Shown here: piece after piece, positions 53,475-62,121 of the stretch
Layout: the number at the start of each line of letters is the position of its first letter
Position numbering within the stretch: position 1 is the stretch's first letter
Assembly (NCBI GenBank): GCA_963704615.1
Contig: OY969923.1
Location: forward strand, 3,162,001-3,226,000
From: Bog-756 sp963704615
GTDB lineage: Bacteria; Actinomycetota; Acidimicrobiia; Acidimicrobiales; RAAP-2
Direction of reading: 5' to 3'
Length of the DNA: 64,000 nt
Position numbers and translations under genes: made by a program
Notes under the pieces: model-generated
The model's database searches: none
The model's input: only the letters and a program-made list of their open reading frames with translations
Told to the model about the DNA's origin: nothing

Positions 53475-55343
53475 ATGCCGGACGCCGGCCCTGCTACGGA
53501 AAGCAGCAACGAGAGATTCGATAACGTGCGCCGTCGCTGGCCCGCGCTCGTCTGTTTCGGTTCGTATGTTCTCCTTACCATCTTTCTGTTCGGACCCTCC
53601 AATTCGATTGGATACGCCGTCGTCACCGGACCGAACATTGGGGATACTGCTGACCAGATCTGGTTTTTGGCATGGGTGCAGCACGCCCTTGCTCACGGCT
53701 TCAATCCGTTCTTCAGCGCGTGGCAAAACTACCCAGCCGGTTTCAATTTGCTGAGCGACACGTCGATGGTGGCCCTTGGGACTCTCCTCTCGCCGATCAC
53801 AGCACTCTTCGGTCCGGTGGTGTCTTGGAACCTTCTGGTCCGTCTTGCCGTTGTGGTTTCGGCAATGTCGATGTGCTTGGTCCTGCGTCGATGGACCAGC
53901 TGGTGGCCTGCAGCATTCGTCGGAGGGCTTCTTTATGGATTCTCCCCTTACATCTATTACAGCGTTGGCCATGCCTTCCTAGTTTTTGTCCCGCTGCCCC
54001 CACTGATGTTCCTGCTCTTACACGAGATTCTGGTGCGACAGAAGTGGCGCCCGGGGAGAACCGGAGCTCTGCTCGGTGCGGTATGCGCCGTTCAGTACCT
54101 CATCTCGTCAGAAATTCTGGTCACTTCGATCATCATGGGCGCCATCGCCACCATCATCTATCTGACAGCTTCACGAAAAGTCCTGGCCGCGAAGTGGCCT
54201 TATTTGAAGACCAGCTTGGTTTTTACCTTGTTGGCGGGAGGTCTGCTGATCGGCTATCCAGTGCTCTTCACTGTGCTGGGACCCGAGCACCTCGATGGTC
54301 CCCCTCAAACACAGGCGAGTCTGGGAATCCTCCATGCCGATCTCCTCTCACCAATCAGGCCCGGAGGGATGCAGTGGATTGCTCCACAACCTGTCGAAGC
54401 AGGTCTAAGTGCGATCAACGGCTGGCTTCTCTACATGGGGGCTCCACTCACCGTGGCTCTGATCGCCATTGTGGTGTGGCTGCGCAAGAGAGGAATCGTA
54501 ATCGTCGCAGCAATCATGACGGTGGTCGCGTTACTTCTGTCGTTGGGAGCGACCCTCTACGTTGCGGGCAACAACACAGGTATCCCATTACCCTTCGATG
54601 TCCTCGCCAACCTGCCAATTCTCGACGGCCTTTATTCTGAACGTTTTTCGCTTTTCACGTACTTGTTCAGCGCAGGGATCATTGCAATAGGGCTTGAGGA
54701 ACTCCATCGTCGGCTACTGCCATCGAATCATTTGGGGAGCACGGCTTCGTTCGGGAGGAAAGCTTGGGCCAGTGCCGTGCCGCTCGCGCTCGCCGTCATC
54801 GTGGCGCTACCCTTAGTGCCTGGTCATGGGGAGCAAACGTCCCCGAGCGGCGTGTCCTCCTTTTTCACCTCGGCGTTGGTGCAGGAGGTCATTCCGCCGG
54901 ATAGCGTAGTTCTCTCGTACCCGTATCCGAGATCACCGTTGAACCCGTTTCTTTCTTCCGACTTGGTTGATGAGGCCCTTCTGGACCAGGCTTCGTCGGG
55001 CATGCGATACAAGTTGGTCGGTGGCTATGGGTGGTGGCGGCTGAAAAACAGAGATGTGGCTTCGCCCAATCCGCCTGAGTTGAAGCCGACCTCAGTCGAA
55101 TCGTTTTTCGATAGCTCCTTCTACGGTGCTGGAACAGCAGAGCAGGAGCAAACGAACAATCTCCCCGCGGATATTCGGCAGTTCGTTCGTGACCACAATG
55201 TCGATACGGTGCTCGTCCTGCCAATCGGCAAGAATCCAGGGGCTGTGGTCAAACAGGTTACGCTCGCCATAGGGCCACCCCGACGTTTGGACGGTGTCGA
55301 TGTGTGGTCGAACGTCCAGCACCGGATCAAGTCGGCGGCCTGA
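53475..55343 (+). CDS. Large membrane protein, GT-C-like (paralogue B)
   Basis: The 622-residue protein (ATG 53475 with TAGGGG just upstream; TTG 53433 is an alternative) has an N-terminal helix (about 20-38 of this start) and a luminal loop NIGDTADQIWFLAWVQHALA followed by HGFNPFFS and YPAGFNLL. This matches the GD..x..W..AW...A..HG.NP..S..YP.G.NL pattern of the paralogues at 48031 and 57466, but the CGCG cysteine pair is absent. About eleven helices and a C-terminal soluble domain (about 450-622) follow. Membership of the same family is clear; function is unknown. Confidence 0.75.
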   Translation: MPDAGPATESSNERFDNVRRRWPALVCFGSYVLLTIFLFGPSNSIGYAVVTGPNIGDTADQIWFLAWVQHALAHGFNPFFSAWQNYPAGFNLLSDTSMVALGTLLSPITALFGPVVSWNLLVRLAVVVSAMSMCLVLRRWTSWWPAAFVGGLLYGFSPYIYYSVGHAFLVFVPLPPLMFLLLHEILVRQKWRPGRTGALLGAVCAVQYLISSEILVTSIIMGAIATIIYLTASRKVLAAKWPYLKTSLVFTLLAGGLLIGYPVLFTVLGPEHLDGPPQTQASLGILHADLLSPIRPGGMQWIAPQPVEAGLSAINGWLLYMGAPLTVALIAIVVWLRKRGIVIVAAIMTVVALLLSLGATLYVAGNNTGIPLPFDVLANLPILDGLYSERFSLFTYLFSAGIIAIGLEELHRRLLPSNHLGSTASFGRKAWASAVPLALAVIVALPLVPGHGEQTSPSGVSSFFTSALVQEVIPPDSVVLSYPYPRSPLNPFLSSDLVDEALLDQASSGMRYKLVGGYGWWRLKNRDVASPNPPELKPTSVESFFDSSFYGAGTAEQEQTNNLPADIRQFVRDHNVDTVLVLPIGKNPGAVVKQVTLAIGPPRRLDGVDVWSNVQHRIKSAA

Positions 55344-55492
55344 TCGTTTCAGCACCCCATCAGACGGCACCAGTTCGACGACGCGCGCCCCATCGCGCCC
55401 GGATGGTCACTTCAGACTCCTTGAGTTGGCTTCAATGGAAGTATCACTATCGTCAGCCAACCGAAATCTACGCCGAAACGGTCAGGCCACCC

Positions 55493-55532
55493 GATTCATT
55501 GCCTCACGAAACACTTCCGCTTTTTCGTGAAC
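55493..55532. repeat. 40-nt repeat, copy 1
   Basis: This copy begins GATTCATTGCC and ends TTTTTCGTGAAC. It matches the copy at 59586-59625 in 31 of 40 positions and in the same orientation. It lies 8 bp beyond the stop of the SQD1-like gene on the minus strand. TCACGAAA (55504-55511) and TTTCGTGA (55523-55530) are a perfect 8-bp stem with an 11-base loop, so it could be a bidirectional transcript hairpin. Confidence 0.55.
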
Positions 55533-55540
55533 GGTCAGCG

Positions 55541-56733
55541 TCAGCGCATTAGATCCGGAGCGACTTCCATGCCGGCCGTCCACACGGTCTTCGCCACGAT
55601 CTTGCTGAAATCCGCACGGCTCGCGTACTTCGCACCAATATCCCCTGTTTCTGCGAGGAGCCCATCCGACAGGGTCGTCGGGTTCAGGCCCAGGGCCAAG
55701 AATCGGTCTCGGGTCACGTTGAGTTCGTTCTCGGCTGCCTCGTTGCGGGGGTTCGGAAGGTACGCGATCTCCACGCCGATGAGCTTCGAGATGAGCTCGG
55801 CGAGCTCTTTGATTCGATGGGTCTCGGTGACCTGATTGAAGACCGACACCTGGGCTCCCTTGGTCGGCGGGTTGTTCAGGGCGATCTCGATGCACTGCAC
55901 GGTGTCGCGGATGTGGATGAAGGCCCTCGTCTGGCCGCCAGTCCCGTGCACGGTGAGCGGATGACCGATGGCTGCCTGCATGATGAACCGATTCAGCACC
56001 GTGCCGTAGTCGCCGTCATAGTCAAAGCGGTTGATCAGCCGCTCGTCGATCGCCGTCTCCGGCGTCTGGGTGCCCCACACGATGCCCTGGTGAAGGTCGG
56101 TGACCCTTACCCCGTCATTTTTCGCGTAGAAGGCGAAGAGGAGTTGATCGAGCGTCTTGGTCATGTGATACACCGAGCCTGGATTGGCTGGGTGGAGGAT
56201 TTTGCGCTCGAGCTGGCCCTCGGGGGTGGGCACGTGGACCGTGAGGTACCCCTCAGGGATCGGGGCAGACCCCGACCAACCGTAGCCATAGACACCCATA
56301 GTGCCGAGGTGAACAACCGCGATGTCGAGCCCGGACTCGACGATGGCGCAAAGCAGATTGTGGGTGCCGGTGATGTTGTTGTCGACGGTGTAGCGCTTTG
56401 TTTCGCGCTCCGCATCGAATAAGGAGCGGCCCGCTGTTCGGCAAAGTGAACAACGGCGTCGGGACGGGATTCGAGGAGCACGCCAACAAGCCGGTCGTAC
56501 TCCTTGGCCAAGTCGAGATTGACGAAGCTGATCTCCTTGCCAGTGTGCTCTCTCCACACGATCAGGCGTTGGCGTATGGGGCGGATCGGCGTGAGGGACT
56601 CGACTTCGAGCTCGACATCGATGAAGCGCCGGCTCAGGTTGTCGACGATGGTCACGTCGTGGCCGGCCTGCGACAAGTGCAGGGCCGTAGGCCACCCGCA
56701 GAACCCGTCACCACCGAGGACTAGGACTCTCAC
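55541..56733 (-). pseudogene. Frameshifted UDP-sulfoquinovose synthase (SQD1/SqdB-like)
   Basis: Read from GTG 56733, which has AGGGGGG at perfect spacing, the first frame encodes the SQD1 N-terminus: LVLGGDGFCGWPTALHL (NAD-binding), IVDNLSRR, ESLTPI, and VVHFAEQRAAPYSM. The next frame continues DAERETKRYTVDNNITGTHN, HLGTMGVYGYG, the catalytic-type VYHMTKT (Tyr and Lys), and QGIVWGTQTPETAIDERLINRFDYDG through to the end at 55541. The frames do not meet: the break is at about 56413-56418. The enzyme family makes UDP-sulfoquinovose from UDP-glucose and sulfite. This may be a true pseudogene, a sequencing error or programmed recoding. Confidence 0.85.
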
Positions 56734-56894
56734 GTCATTCCCCCCTGCTGCGGCGTCGCCACCGAATATCTCAATCTCCGATGAGAGGACACTAGCTGTT
56801 GTCATACGTTGTCATCGAGAGCGATCCAGATTCGCGAACTCGATCCCACGAGTCTTAAGCGGTTCTTACCGTTCCTTGCCGTTTCGTGTGGGGG

Positions 56895-56938
56895 TCGGTC
56901 CCTCGTTCGTATGGGTTGGTCCCTCGTTCGTGTGGGTA
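56895..56938. repeat. 22-bp tandem repeat
   Basis: Two nearly identical copies of a unit containing GGTCCCTCGTTCGTATGGG (56895-56916 and 56917-56938) stand head to tail, with a partial third copy (TTTCGTGTGGGGG) just to the left at 56882-56894. The region is non-coding. Confidence 0.75.
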
Positions 56939-57081
56939 GTCCCCAACCGCCACTCTGTGACGTCATTTCGGCACTCGCCGTGACCAGCCCAGGGGAGATG
57001 AGCAAGGGCAGCTGATCCGGGTCGGTTGACCAAGTTCAAGGTGGCATGCGGACTGGCGCCACGGTTGCAGCTCGATTTCGG

Positions 57082-57102
57082 TGAGAGCGCTGAGCGCTCT
57101 CA
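57082..57102. promoter_or_regulatory. Inverted repeat, possible operator
   Basis: TGAGAGCGC-TGA-GCGCTCTCA is a perfect 9-bp dyad with a three-base centre. It has no T-tract, so it is not a typical terminator. It lies between two divergent genes where an operator would be expected. Confidence 0.5.
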
Positions 57103-57465
57103 GCCTCGAACTCCGGGGTGAACGACCGACGGGCATGGGCTTCTTCCGTTCCATCGTTTCCGTTTTGGACATCCTTTCCGGGGCTCTTCACCTCAGGGAC
57201 GGAAGGGGTTGACCTGGCCGGTTGAGCTTGGGTGCCGAAGGAGCGACTGAGCTAGGCGACGGCCACCTGCCTCTCAGTGGAGTGCGAATGATCGTGACAA
57301 TCTCAATTGACCTGCTCTTCGAGTACAGCGGGCAATGACTTGAAGCGCCGATGACCGTTGACCGGCCGGAATCGCTAGTTGGCCTCGATCATGCCGTGCC
57401 CTACACTCTCCGGCCAACGGTCTCGGCTCACTCGGATGTTGATTTCGAGAAGACTGGGGGGCGGC

Positions 57466-59475
57466 ATGGTGACCGAACAACTCGAAAAGCCCGCGATGGC
57501 CCAGGTTCAAAGGCCTCCGGCAACGACCGTTGCGCATCGCGTGCGGCCGTATCTCCTTGCCACCGGGGGCTATCTCGTGGCGTCGGTGATCGTCTGGTGG
57601 AACGTCTGGTCGAGCCATCCGACGTCGACCACCACCTGTGGATGCGGCGACAGCTCCACCTTTGTCTGGTATCTCGCATGGCCGGCCTATGCCCTAGCCC
57701 ACGGCCTCAACCCGCTCTATTCGACGGCACTCTTCCACCCGGGCGGGGTGAACTTGCTGTCCAACACCAGCGTGCTCGCCATCGGCGTGGTGCTTGCTCC
57801 GGTGACCTGGATATTCGGAGTGGTTGCCACGTTCAACGTGGCCCTTACTTTGAGCCCGGTCCTCTCCGCCCTGGCCATGTTCGCCCTGCTTCGCCGATGG
57901 GTGTCCTGGTCGCCGGCCGCCTTCTTCGGCGGCCTGTTCTACGGTTTCTCACCGTTCATCATCGTCTACCTCACCGATGGCCATCTGATGATCGGGATGG
58001 CCGCCGTGCCGCCGTTGTTCGTCGCCTGCCTGGACGAGCTTTTGGTTCGGCAACGACGCCGGCCGATCGCGATCGGGGTGCTCCTTGCGCTCTTGGTTAC
58101 GCTGCAGTTCTTCATCGGCACCGAGATTTTCTTGATCATGGTGACAGCGGGGGCGGCGGGCGTCGTCCTCCTCGTCGGTTACGCCGCGTTGCGCCATCCC
58201 GAGGCCCTTCGACAACGCATCCGGTACGCCATGGTTGGTATCTCGTCCGCGTTGATCGCCACATTCGTCCTCCTCGCCTATCCAATCTGGTTCGCCCTGG
58301 ACGGACCTGCGCATTTGTCGGGACCGATCTGGCCCCCGCCTACTATCTTCCCGTTCCAACAGAACCCGTTCAACGCGTATCTGTTCCCAACCCCTCCGAG
58401 CACCCTAGGGCTTGGCGAAAATTCACCGGCATTCGCACACATAGCCGGTGGCTACCAGGGGCCCATCCTGTCGTCGGATTACCTCGGCCTTGGGGTATTC
58501 GCCGTCCTGATCGTCGGGATCGTCGTTTGGCGGCGCGACCGAAGGCTGTGGCTGTTCGGCTTGGTCGGCCTCGGTGCTTCGCTCCTCTACCTGGGATTCA
58601 GCCCGGACGTTTTTACGCCGTGGCGGCTCCTTTCGAAGCTTCCCCAATTCGGCAATGTGGTGGTCGAGCGGTTCACCCTTGTGACCTTTCTAGCCGCCGC
58701 CGTCATGCTCGGCCTGATCATTGAGCACACCTATCTTTCTGCAGGTCGACCTCGATCGGCAGTCGGGGGGCCCACCGGAAACTCGTCGGTCGACCACAGA
58801 ACGCGTCGTTCGCAATGGACCGGCGCCGCGGCCGGGGTGATCGTGGCAGTGGTTGCAGTGTTTCCGCCGGCCGCCTATCTGGCCATGACCCTTCCCGTCA
58901 CCACTCAAGCGGTCGTGCTTCCCGCCTGGTTCCAAACTGTGGCACCGCACCTGACCGGGCATCAGGTGCTTCTCGTCCTTCCGACACCCTTTTCGGCCGT
59001 AAGGACTGCCGACATGTGGCAGGCCGTCGATGAGATGCACTACTCAACGGTGGGAGGTCCCGGCCCGGGAAGCGTCCCTGCCCGGGCCGGAAAGGAACGA
59101 GCGGCCCAGGCCGTCATTTCGGGGCTGTCCTATCCCCCGGGGCCCAATGAGCCTGTCACCACCGCTGACATCGGTGCGGTTCGCCGGGCGCTCCACGAGT
59201 GGGGGGTGACCATGGTGGTGATCCCCGATCAACCCGGCCTTCCGGCCTATGACAAGATCCCGTCAGTCACCTATGCCGCGGCGGTGATCACGGCGGCTAC
59301 GGGAATGCGACCGTTGCACGAGGCGGATGCGTGGGTGTGGCCTGGAGTGGGCCGTGCCCTGGACTCAACGGTTCCGTCCGCTGCCCGACTGTCCGACTGC
59401 ACGAAGGGAGTGCGGCCTCGCGGAGCTGCCGCGGTCGACGCGGCTACCAGGTGTGTACTCCCCAACGTGGGATGA
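57466..59475 (+). CDS. Large membrane protein, GT-C-like (paralogue C)
   Basis: The 669-residue protein starts at ATG 57466, with GGGGGG just upstream. The N-terminal helix is followed by STTTCGCGDSSTFVWYLAWP, with HGLNPLYS and HPGGVNLL. These are nearly the same residues as in the 48031 protein, including the CGCG pair. The GFSPFIIVYLTDGHLMIGMAA segment and the WGVTMVVIPDQPGLPAYD block confirm homology. The soluble C-terminal domain (about 480-669) may be extracytoplasmic and ends with a cysteine-bearing DAATRCVLP. No established family was recognised. Confidence 0.77.
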   Translation: MVTEQLEKPAMAQVQRPPATTVAHRVRPYLLATGGYLVASVIVWWNVWSSHPTSTTTCGCGDSSTFVWYLAWPAYALAHGLNPLYSTALFHPGGVNLLSNTSVLAIGVVLAPVTWIFGVVATFNVALTLSPVLSALAMFALLRRWVSWSPAAFFGGLFYGFSPFIIVYLTDGHLMIGMAAVPPLFVACLDELLVRQRRRPIAIGVLLALLVTLQFFIGTEIFLIMVTAGAAGVVLLVGYAALRHPEALRQRIRYAMVGISSALIATFVLLAYPIWFALDGPAHLSGPIWPPPTIFPFQQNPFNAYLFPTPPSTLGLGENSPAFAHIAGGYQGPILSSDYLGLGVFAVLIVGIVVWRRDRRLWLFGLVGLGASLLYLGFSPDVFTPWRLLSKLPQFGNVVVERFTLVTFLAAAVMLGLIIEHTYLSAGRPRSAVGGPTGNSSVDHRTRRSQWTGAAAGVIVAVVAVFPPAAYLAMTLPVTTQAVVLPAWFQTVAPHLTGHQVLLVLPTPFSAVRTADMWQAVDEMHYSTVGGPGPGSVPARAGKERAAQAVISGLSYPPGPNEPVTTADIGAVRRALHEWGVTMVVIPDQPGLPAYDKIPSVTYAAAVITAATGMRPLHEADAWVWPGVGRALDSTVPSAARLSDCTKGVRPRGAAAVDAATRCVLPNVG

Positions 59476-59585
59476 ACGGAAGCGAACCTTTTCGATCCTG
59501 CAGCAGCGTCGGTGCTGCCCAAGACGGCACACCGGTTAATGCCCGGTGATTGTGATGCCATCGGCATCGTCCCGTCAGTCTGCCT

Positions 59586-59625
59586 GACTCATTGCTTTAC
59601 CAAAAACCTACGCCTTCTCGTGAAC
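59586..59625. repeat. 40-nt repeat, copy 2
   Basis: GACTCATTGCT...CTCGTGAAC repeats the copy at 55493-55532 in the same orientation (31 of 40 identical). It lies 2 bp beyond the stop of the MDMPI-like gene on the minus strand. The hairpin seen in copy 1 is degenerate here. Confidence 0.55.
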
Positions 59626-59627
59626 AT

Positions 59628-60416
59628 CTAGGTCTTGTAGAAGAGAGTAGGGATCCTCTGGGCCAACCAAGGGTTGCGGCCATACACGAGGATCTCTCCT
59701 TTGAGAAATGGCTTCACCCTCCCGATCCGCCCCGCGCTCAAGAGATTCCACGCACTGGGTCGAGCCGAGATGCGGACGTCCGCTCTGCCGTTCTCCTCGG
59801 TCACGGTGAGCCTGGGCCCAGAAAAGGCCAGAGCGATGTCGGGACCGCCGCGTAGCCGCAGCATGTAGGTGGCCGAAAAGCCGGCAGCGGTCGAGGGATG
59901 GACGAAGGCGGGAAGGACATCCTCGTACGCCCGGATGGCCAGGATCGAGTCTGACTCGCCGATCGTCCAGGGGCGCCTGACAGCGACGGCTATGTCCCAA
60001 CCGTGAATGAGCAGGTCGTTGCTCAAGATGGCGACCACCGAGGCGGTCGGGACCATGAGACCCGCGTGCCAGGGCACATCGCCACCGGCACTCTCCCGCC
60101 AGACCTGCATCAGGGCTCCAGCGGCGGTTTCGATGGCGTCCGCCAGATCGAAAGGATCACGCTCGGGCACCTCCGCCAGTGCTCGGGCATTGTGGATGTC
60201 ACCATTGGCGAGATCGGGCCACATCGGCGGACCTCCGAGCGCCATGTCCCGGTAGCCGCGCAAGCAGGAGAGCACGTGCGCTCCCGTCTCGCCCACTGTC
60301 CACGAGAGATGGGGCACCGGCACGGCACCCTTCGGGATGCTGCGCAACAATTGGCTGAACCGGGTGCGCGCCGATTCGAACATCGGCAAGGTGTCCTCGA
60401 TGGCCAGAGCTCTCAT
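59628..60416 (-). CDS. MDMPI-like maleylpyruvate isomerase-family protein (TIGR03083)
   Basis: The 262-residue protein (ATG 60416, AAGGG upstream) has an N-terminal DinB/MDMPI helix bundle with HLSWTVGETGAHVLSCLRGY, which recalls the W-T-V-x-E-x-x-x-H metal-binding start, plus NDLLIHGWDIA with a second histidine. A C-terminal SCP2-like beta domain (about 170-262) follows. Members depend on mycothiol or related thiols in actinobacteria, with a wide range of reactions. No pathway genes adjoin it, so the reaction is open. Confidence 0.82.
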   Translation of the reverse strand: MRALAIEDTLPMFESARTRFSQLLRSIPKGAVPVPHLSWTVGETGAHVLSCLRGYRDMALGGPPMWPDLANGDIHNARALAEVPERDPFDLADAIETAAGALMQVWRESAGGDVPWHAGLMVPTASVVAILSNDLLIHGWDIAVAVRRPWTIGESDSILAIRAYEDVLPAFVHPSTAAGFSATYMLRLRGGPDIALAFSGPRLTVTEENGRADVRISARPSAWNLLSAGRIGRVKPFLKGEILVYGRNPWLAQRIPTLFYKT

Positions 60417-60485
60417 GATCCCTTCATCGTTCTCCGACAGCGCAGACCCCTCCAAAAGCCGCTCTCTTGCCGATTCGGATTCGAT

Positions 60486-60668
60486 CTATCCGCTTACTCC
60501 TCCGATGAAAGGCGACTCGTCCCCATTGAGCGATCCCGCAAACATCTCGCCGAACAGGGTGACACACTCCTCACAGATGAAGACGCTGTTCGGTCCGGCC
60601 ACCATCCGGAGGCCATTCCTCTTTTTTGATTTTCCGCAGAATGAGCAATTGACGTCCGGCCAAGCCAT
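60486..60668 (-). CDS. Standalone ClpX-type C4 zinc-finger microprotein
   Basis: The 60-residue protein has VNCSFCGKSKKR and FICEECVTLFGEM, the two CxxC halves of the zinc-binding domain that opens ClpX. No AAA+ domain follows: the ORF ends after PFIGGVSG. In ClpX this domain dimerises and binds adaptor proteins and substrates. A standalone copy may act as a ClpX modulator or simply as a zinc-binding protein. The ribosome site is weak. Confidence 0.7.
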   Translation of the reverse strand: MAWPDVNCSFCGKSKKRNGLRMVAGPNSVFICEECVTLFGEMFAGSLNGDESPFIGGVSG

Positions 60669-60746
60669 AGTCTCGACATTATCCCCCCGATTCAGTTCCT
60701 CACTGGCATCGTTCGTATCTCGCGTATGGTCTCAAACGTCGCCCGC

Positions 60747-61364
60747 TCAGGTGCCGACCTGGATCACCCCGGCGTCAACAAGGGCTCTCCGCGCCTCATC
60801 AACTCCCGAAACCGAAGCCGTTCTGAATCCAACCGCTTCGGCGGCACGTGTGTTGAGGATGTTGTCATCCAAAAATAGGACCCGATCGCTGGGCACGTTC
60901 AATTGCTGCGACACGTGTTCGAACGCCCTGCGGTCCGGCTTGGCCATGCCCATCTGGTAGGAGAGGAACCGATGGTCGAAAAGCTGGACGATCGGCCAGG
61001 CACTTGCCTTGCCGACCCAGTGCAGCTCATTGGTGTTGCTGAAGCAACTGACCGCCACAGCGGCCTTCACTTGCTGGACCAGGTCCTCTGCTCCTGGATA
61101 GGGCCCGACAACCCAGGACGCAAAGTCGTCCAAGAAAGCCAATGGCCCGACGGGAAGGGCCCAATCATCAATGATTCCGCGAGCGAAATCCTCCTGAGAG
61201 CACAGGCCACTCTCGAAGCTCCGCACCCAACGACAGGTGAGCCACCGATGCCAGAGCTCGTTGTCGTTCTCGATCCCAGCAAGCTCCTTCATGGCCGAGA
61301 TGCCTCGGAGCTGAACCAAAACACCACCAAGATCGAAAAGGACAATCCGCACGGGATCAGCCAC
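60747..61364 (-). CDS. HAD-superfamily hydrolase (subfamily IA-like)
   Basis: The 205-residue protein (GTG 61364) has motif I VLFDLGGVLV (the second Asp replaced by Gly, as in several HAD-IA members of the same pattern), motif II SNTNELHW, motif III Lys in GMAKPDRRAF, and motif IV LFLDDN. It should be a phosphatase or dehalogenase-like enzyme acting on a small molecule. The helical cap (about 20-90) fits type C1. Neighbours give no substrate hint. Confidence 0.88.
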   Translation of the reverse strand: MADPVRIVLFDLGGVLVQLRGISAMKELAGIENDNELWHRWLTCRWVRSFESGLCSQEDFARGIIDDWALPVGPLAFLDDFASWVVGPYPGAEDLVQQVKAAVAVSCFSNTNELHWVGKASAWPIVQLFDHRFLSYQMGMAKPDRRAFEHVSQQLNVPSDRVLFLDDNILNTRAAEAVGFRTASVSGVDEARRALVDAGVIQVGT

Positions 61365-61491
61365 GGTGCAACACCTCGAACATCACAGCGAGTTCACGGC
61401 AACGATCCGCTCCAGTTCAGGTTTTTGCAACATTCTCATCGATCGGTCCGGACCAGAACAAATCATTTCGTCGCCTAGAGGCGAAGGCCGG

Positions 61492-61905
61492 CTATCCCTT
61501 GACGAAGCGTAGACGTTCAAACTGCCGGTCCCACCCGCTGCTGTCCCAGAACGAGGTCGCCTGCACTTCGGTGGAAACGACAATGGCCTGGATCCGACGA
61601 GCGCCGAGCCCAGCCACTCTCCTCTCGCCCCGCCTCAGTAGCTCTCGTCCGACGCCACGTCTCCTATGGCTCGGTGCCACCACGAGGCGATAGATGGACC
61701 CCCGCCACCCGTCCCAGGCGGCGATGACTGTGCCCACGAGGCGATCCCCGTCCTCGGCGACGATTAGAGCACCGGAGTCGAACGCAATGAGCCGCATCAA
61801 TCCTTCGGGATCATCCGTATGCGACGGTTCTGCCTCCGCATCTCTCCACAAGCGAAGCACGTCGGATACGTCAGACAAAATGGCCGATCGGATCTTTGGG
61901 ATCAT
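61492..61905 (-). CDS. GNAT-family N-acetyltransferase
   Basis: The 137-residue protein starts at ATG 61905 with AAGGAG at five bases. It contains the acetyl-CoA-binding motif A YRLVVAPSHRRRGVGRELL and the preceding strand DRLVGTVIAAWDGWRGSI. The C-terminal motif B reads IVVSTEVQATSFWDSSGW. It probably acetylates an amine on a small molecule or protein. No target can be named. Confidence 0.88.
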   Translation of the reverse strand: MIPKIRSAILSDVSDVLRLWRDAEAEPSHTDDPEGLMRLIAFDSGALIVAEDGDRLVGTVIAAWDGWRGSIYRLVVAPSHRRRGVGRELLRRGERRVAGLGARRIQAIVVSTEVQATSFWDSSGWDRQFERLRFVKG

Positions 61906-62121
61906 GGGGGCTCCTTGTTGTAATAACCGGGTCACCTATTCTCCTCGGCAGGGGGCAGAATGGATTCAGAGGTCGTTCCTTCGAATGCATCGACGGTCGC
62001 CTTGGCGACTGGCTCGGGCCCGACCAGTCTCTTCGTGACCACGACTCCCTTCGATCCAGATGGGCGCGCCTCCCCTATCTCCTGAGCGCCGCCGCACCTA
62101 CGCAGAAAAAGCCAACCGGCT

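Larger units (their letters stand above)
56734..57465. other. Long non-coding stretch with repeats
   Basis: The 732-bp gap between the divergent SQD1-like and paralogue C genes holds no gene I can support. It contains a 22-bp tandem repeat (56895-56938), an inverted repeat at 57082-57102, and lower GC content than the flanks. Short open frames (for example minus 56963-57172) lack ribosome sites and family resemblance. Confidence 0.5.

Noticed and set aside
56963..57172. Minus-strand 69-codon frame starting MSKTETMERKK
   Set aside because: The purine-rich AAAGG is only three bases from the ATG, codon choice is poor, and it resembles no family. It also spans the inverted repeat.
57351..58724. 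Long plus-strand frame overlapping paralogue C
   Set aside because: It is Arg/Pro/Gly-rich with no membrane helices. The other frame has the conserved luminal signature and helix pattern of the family.
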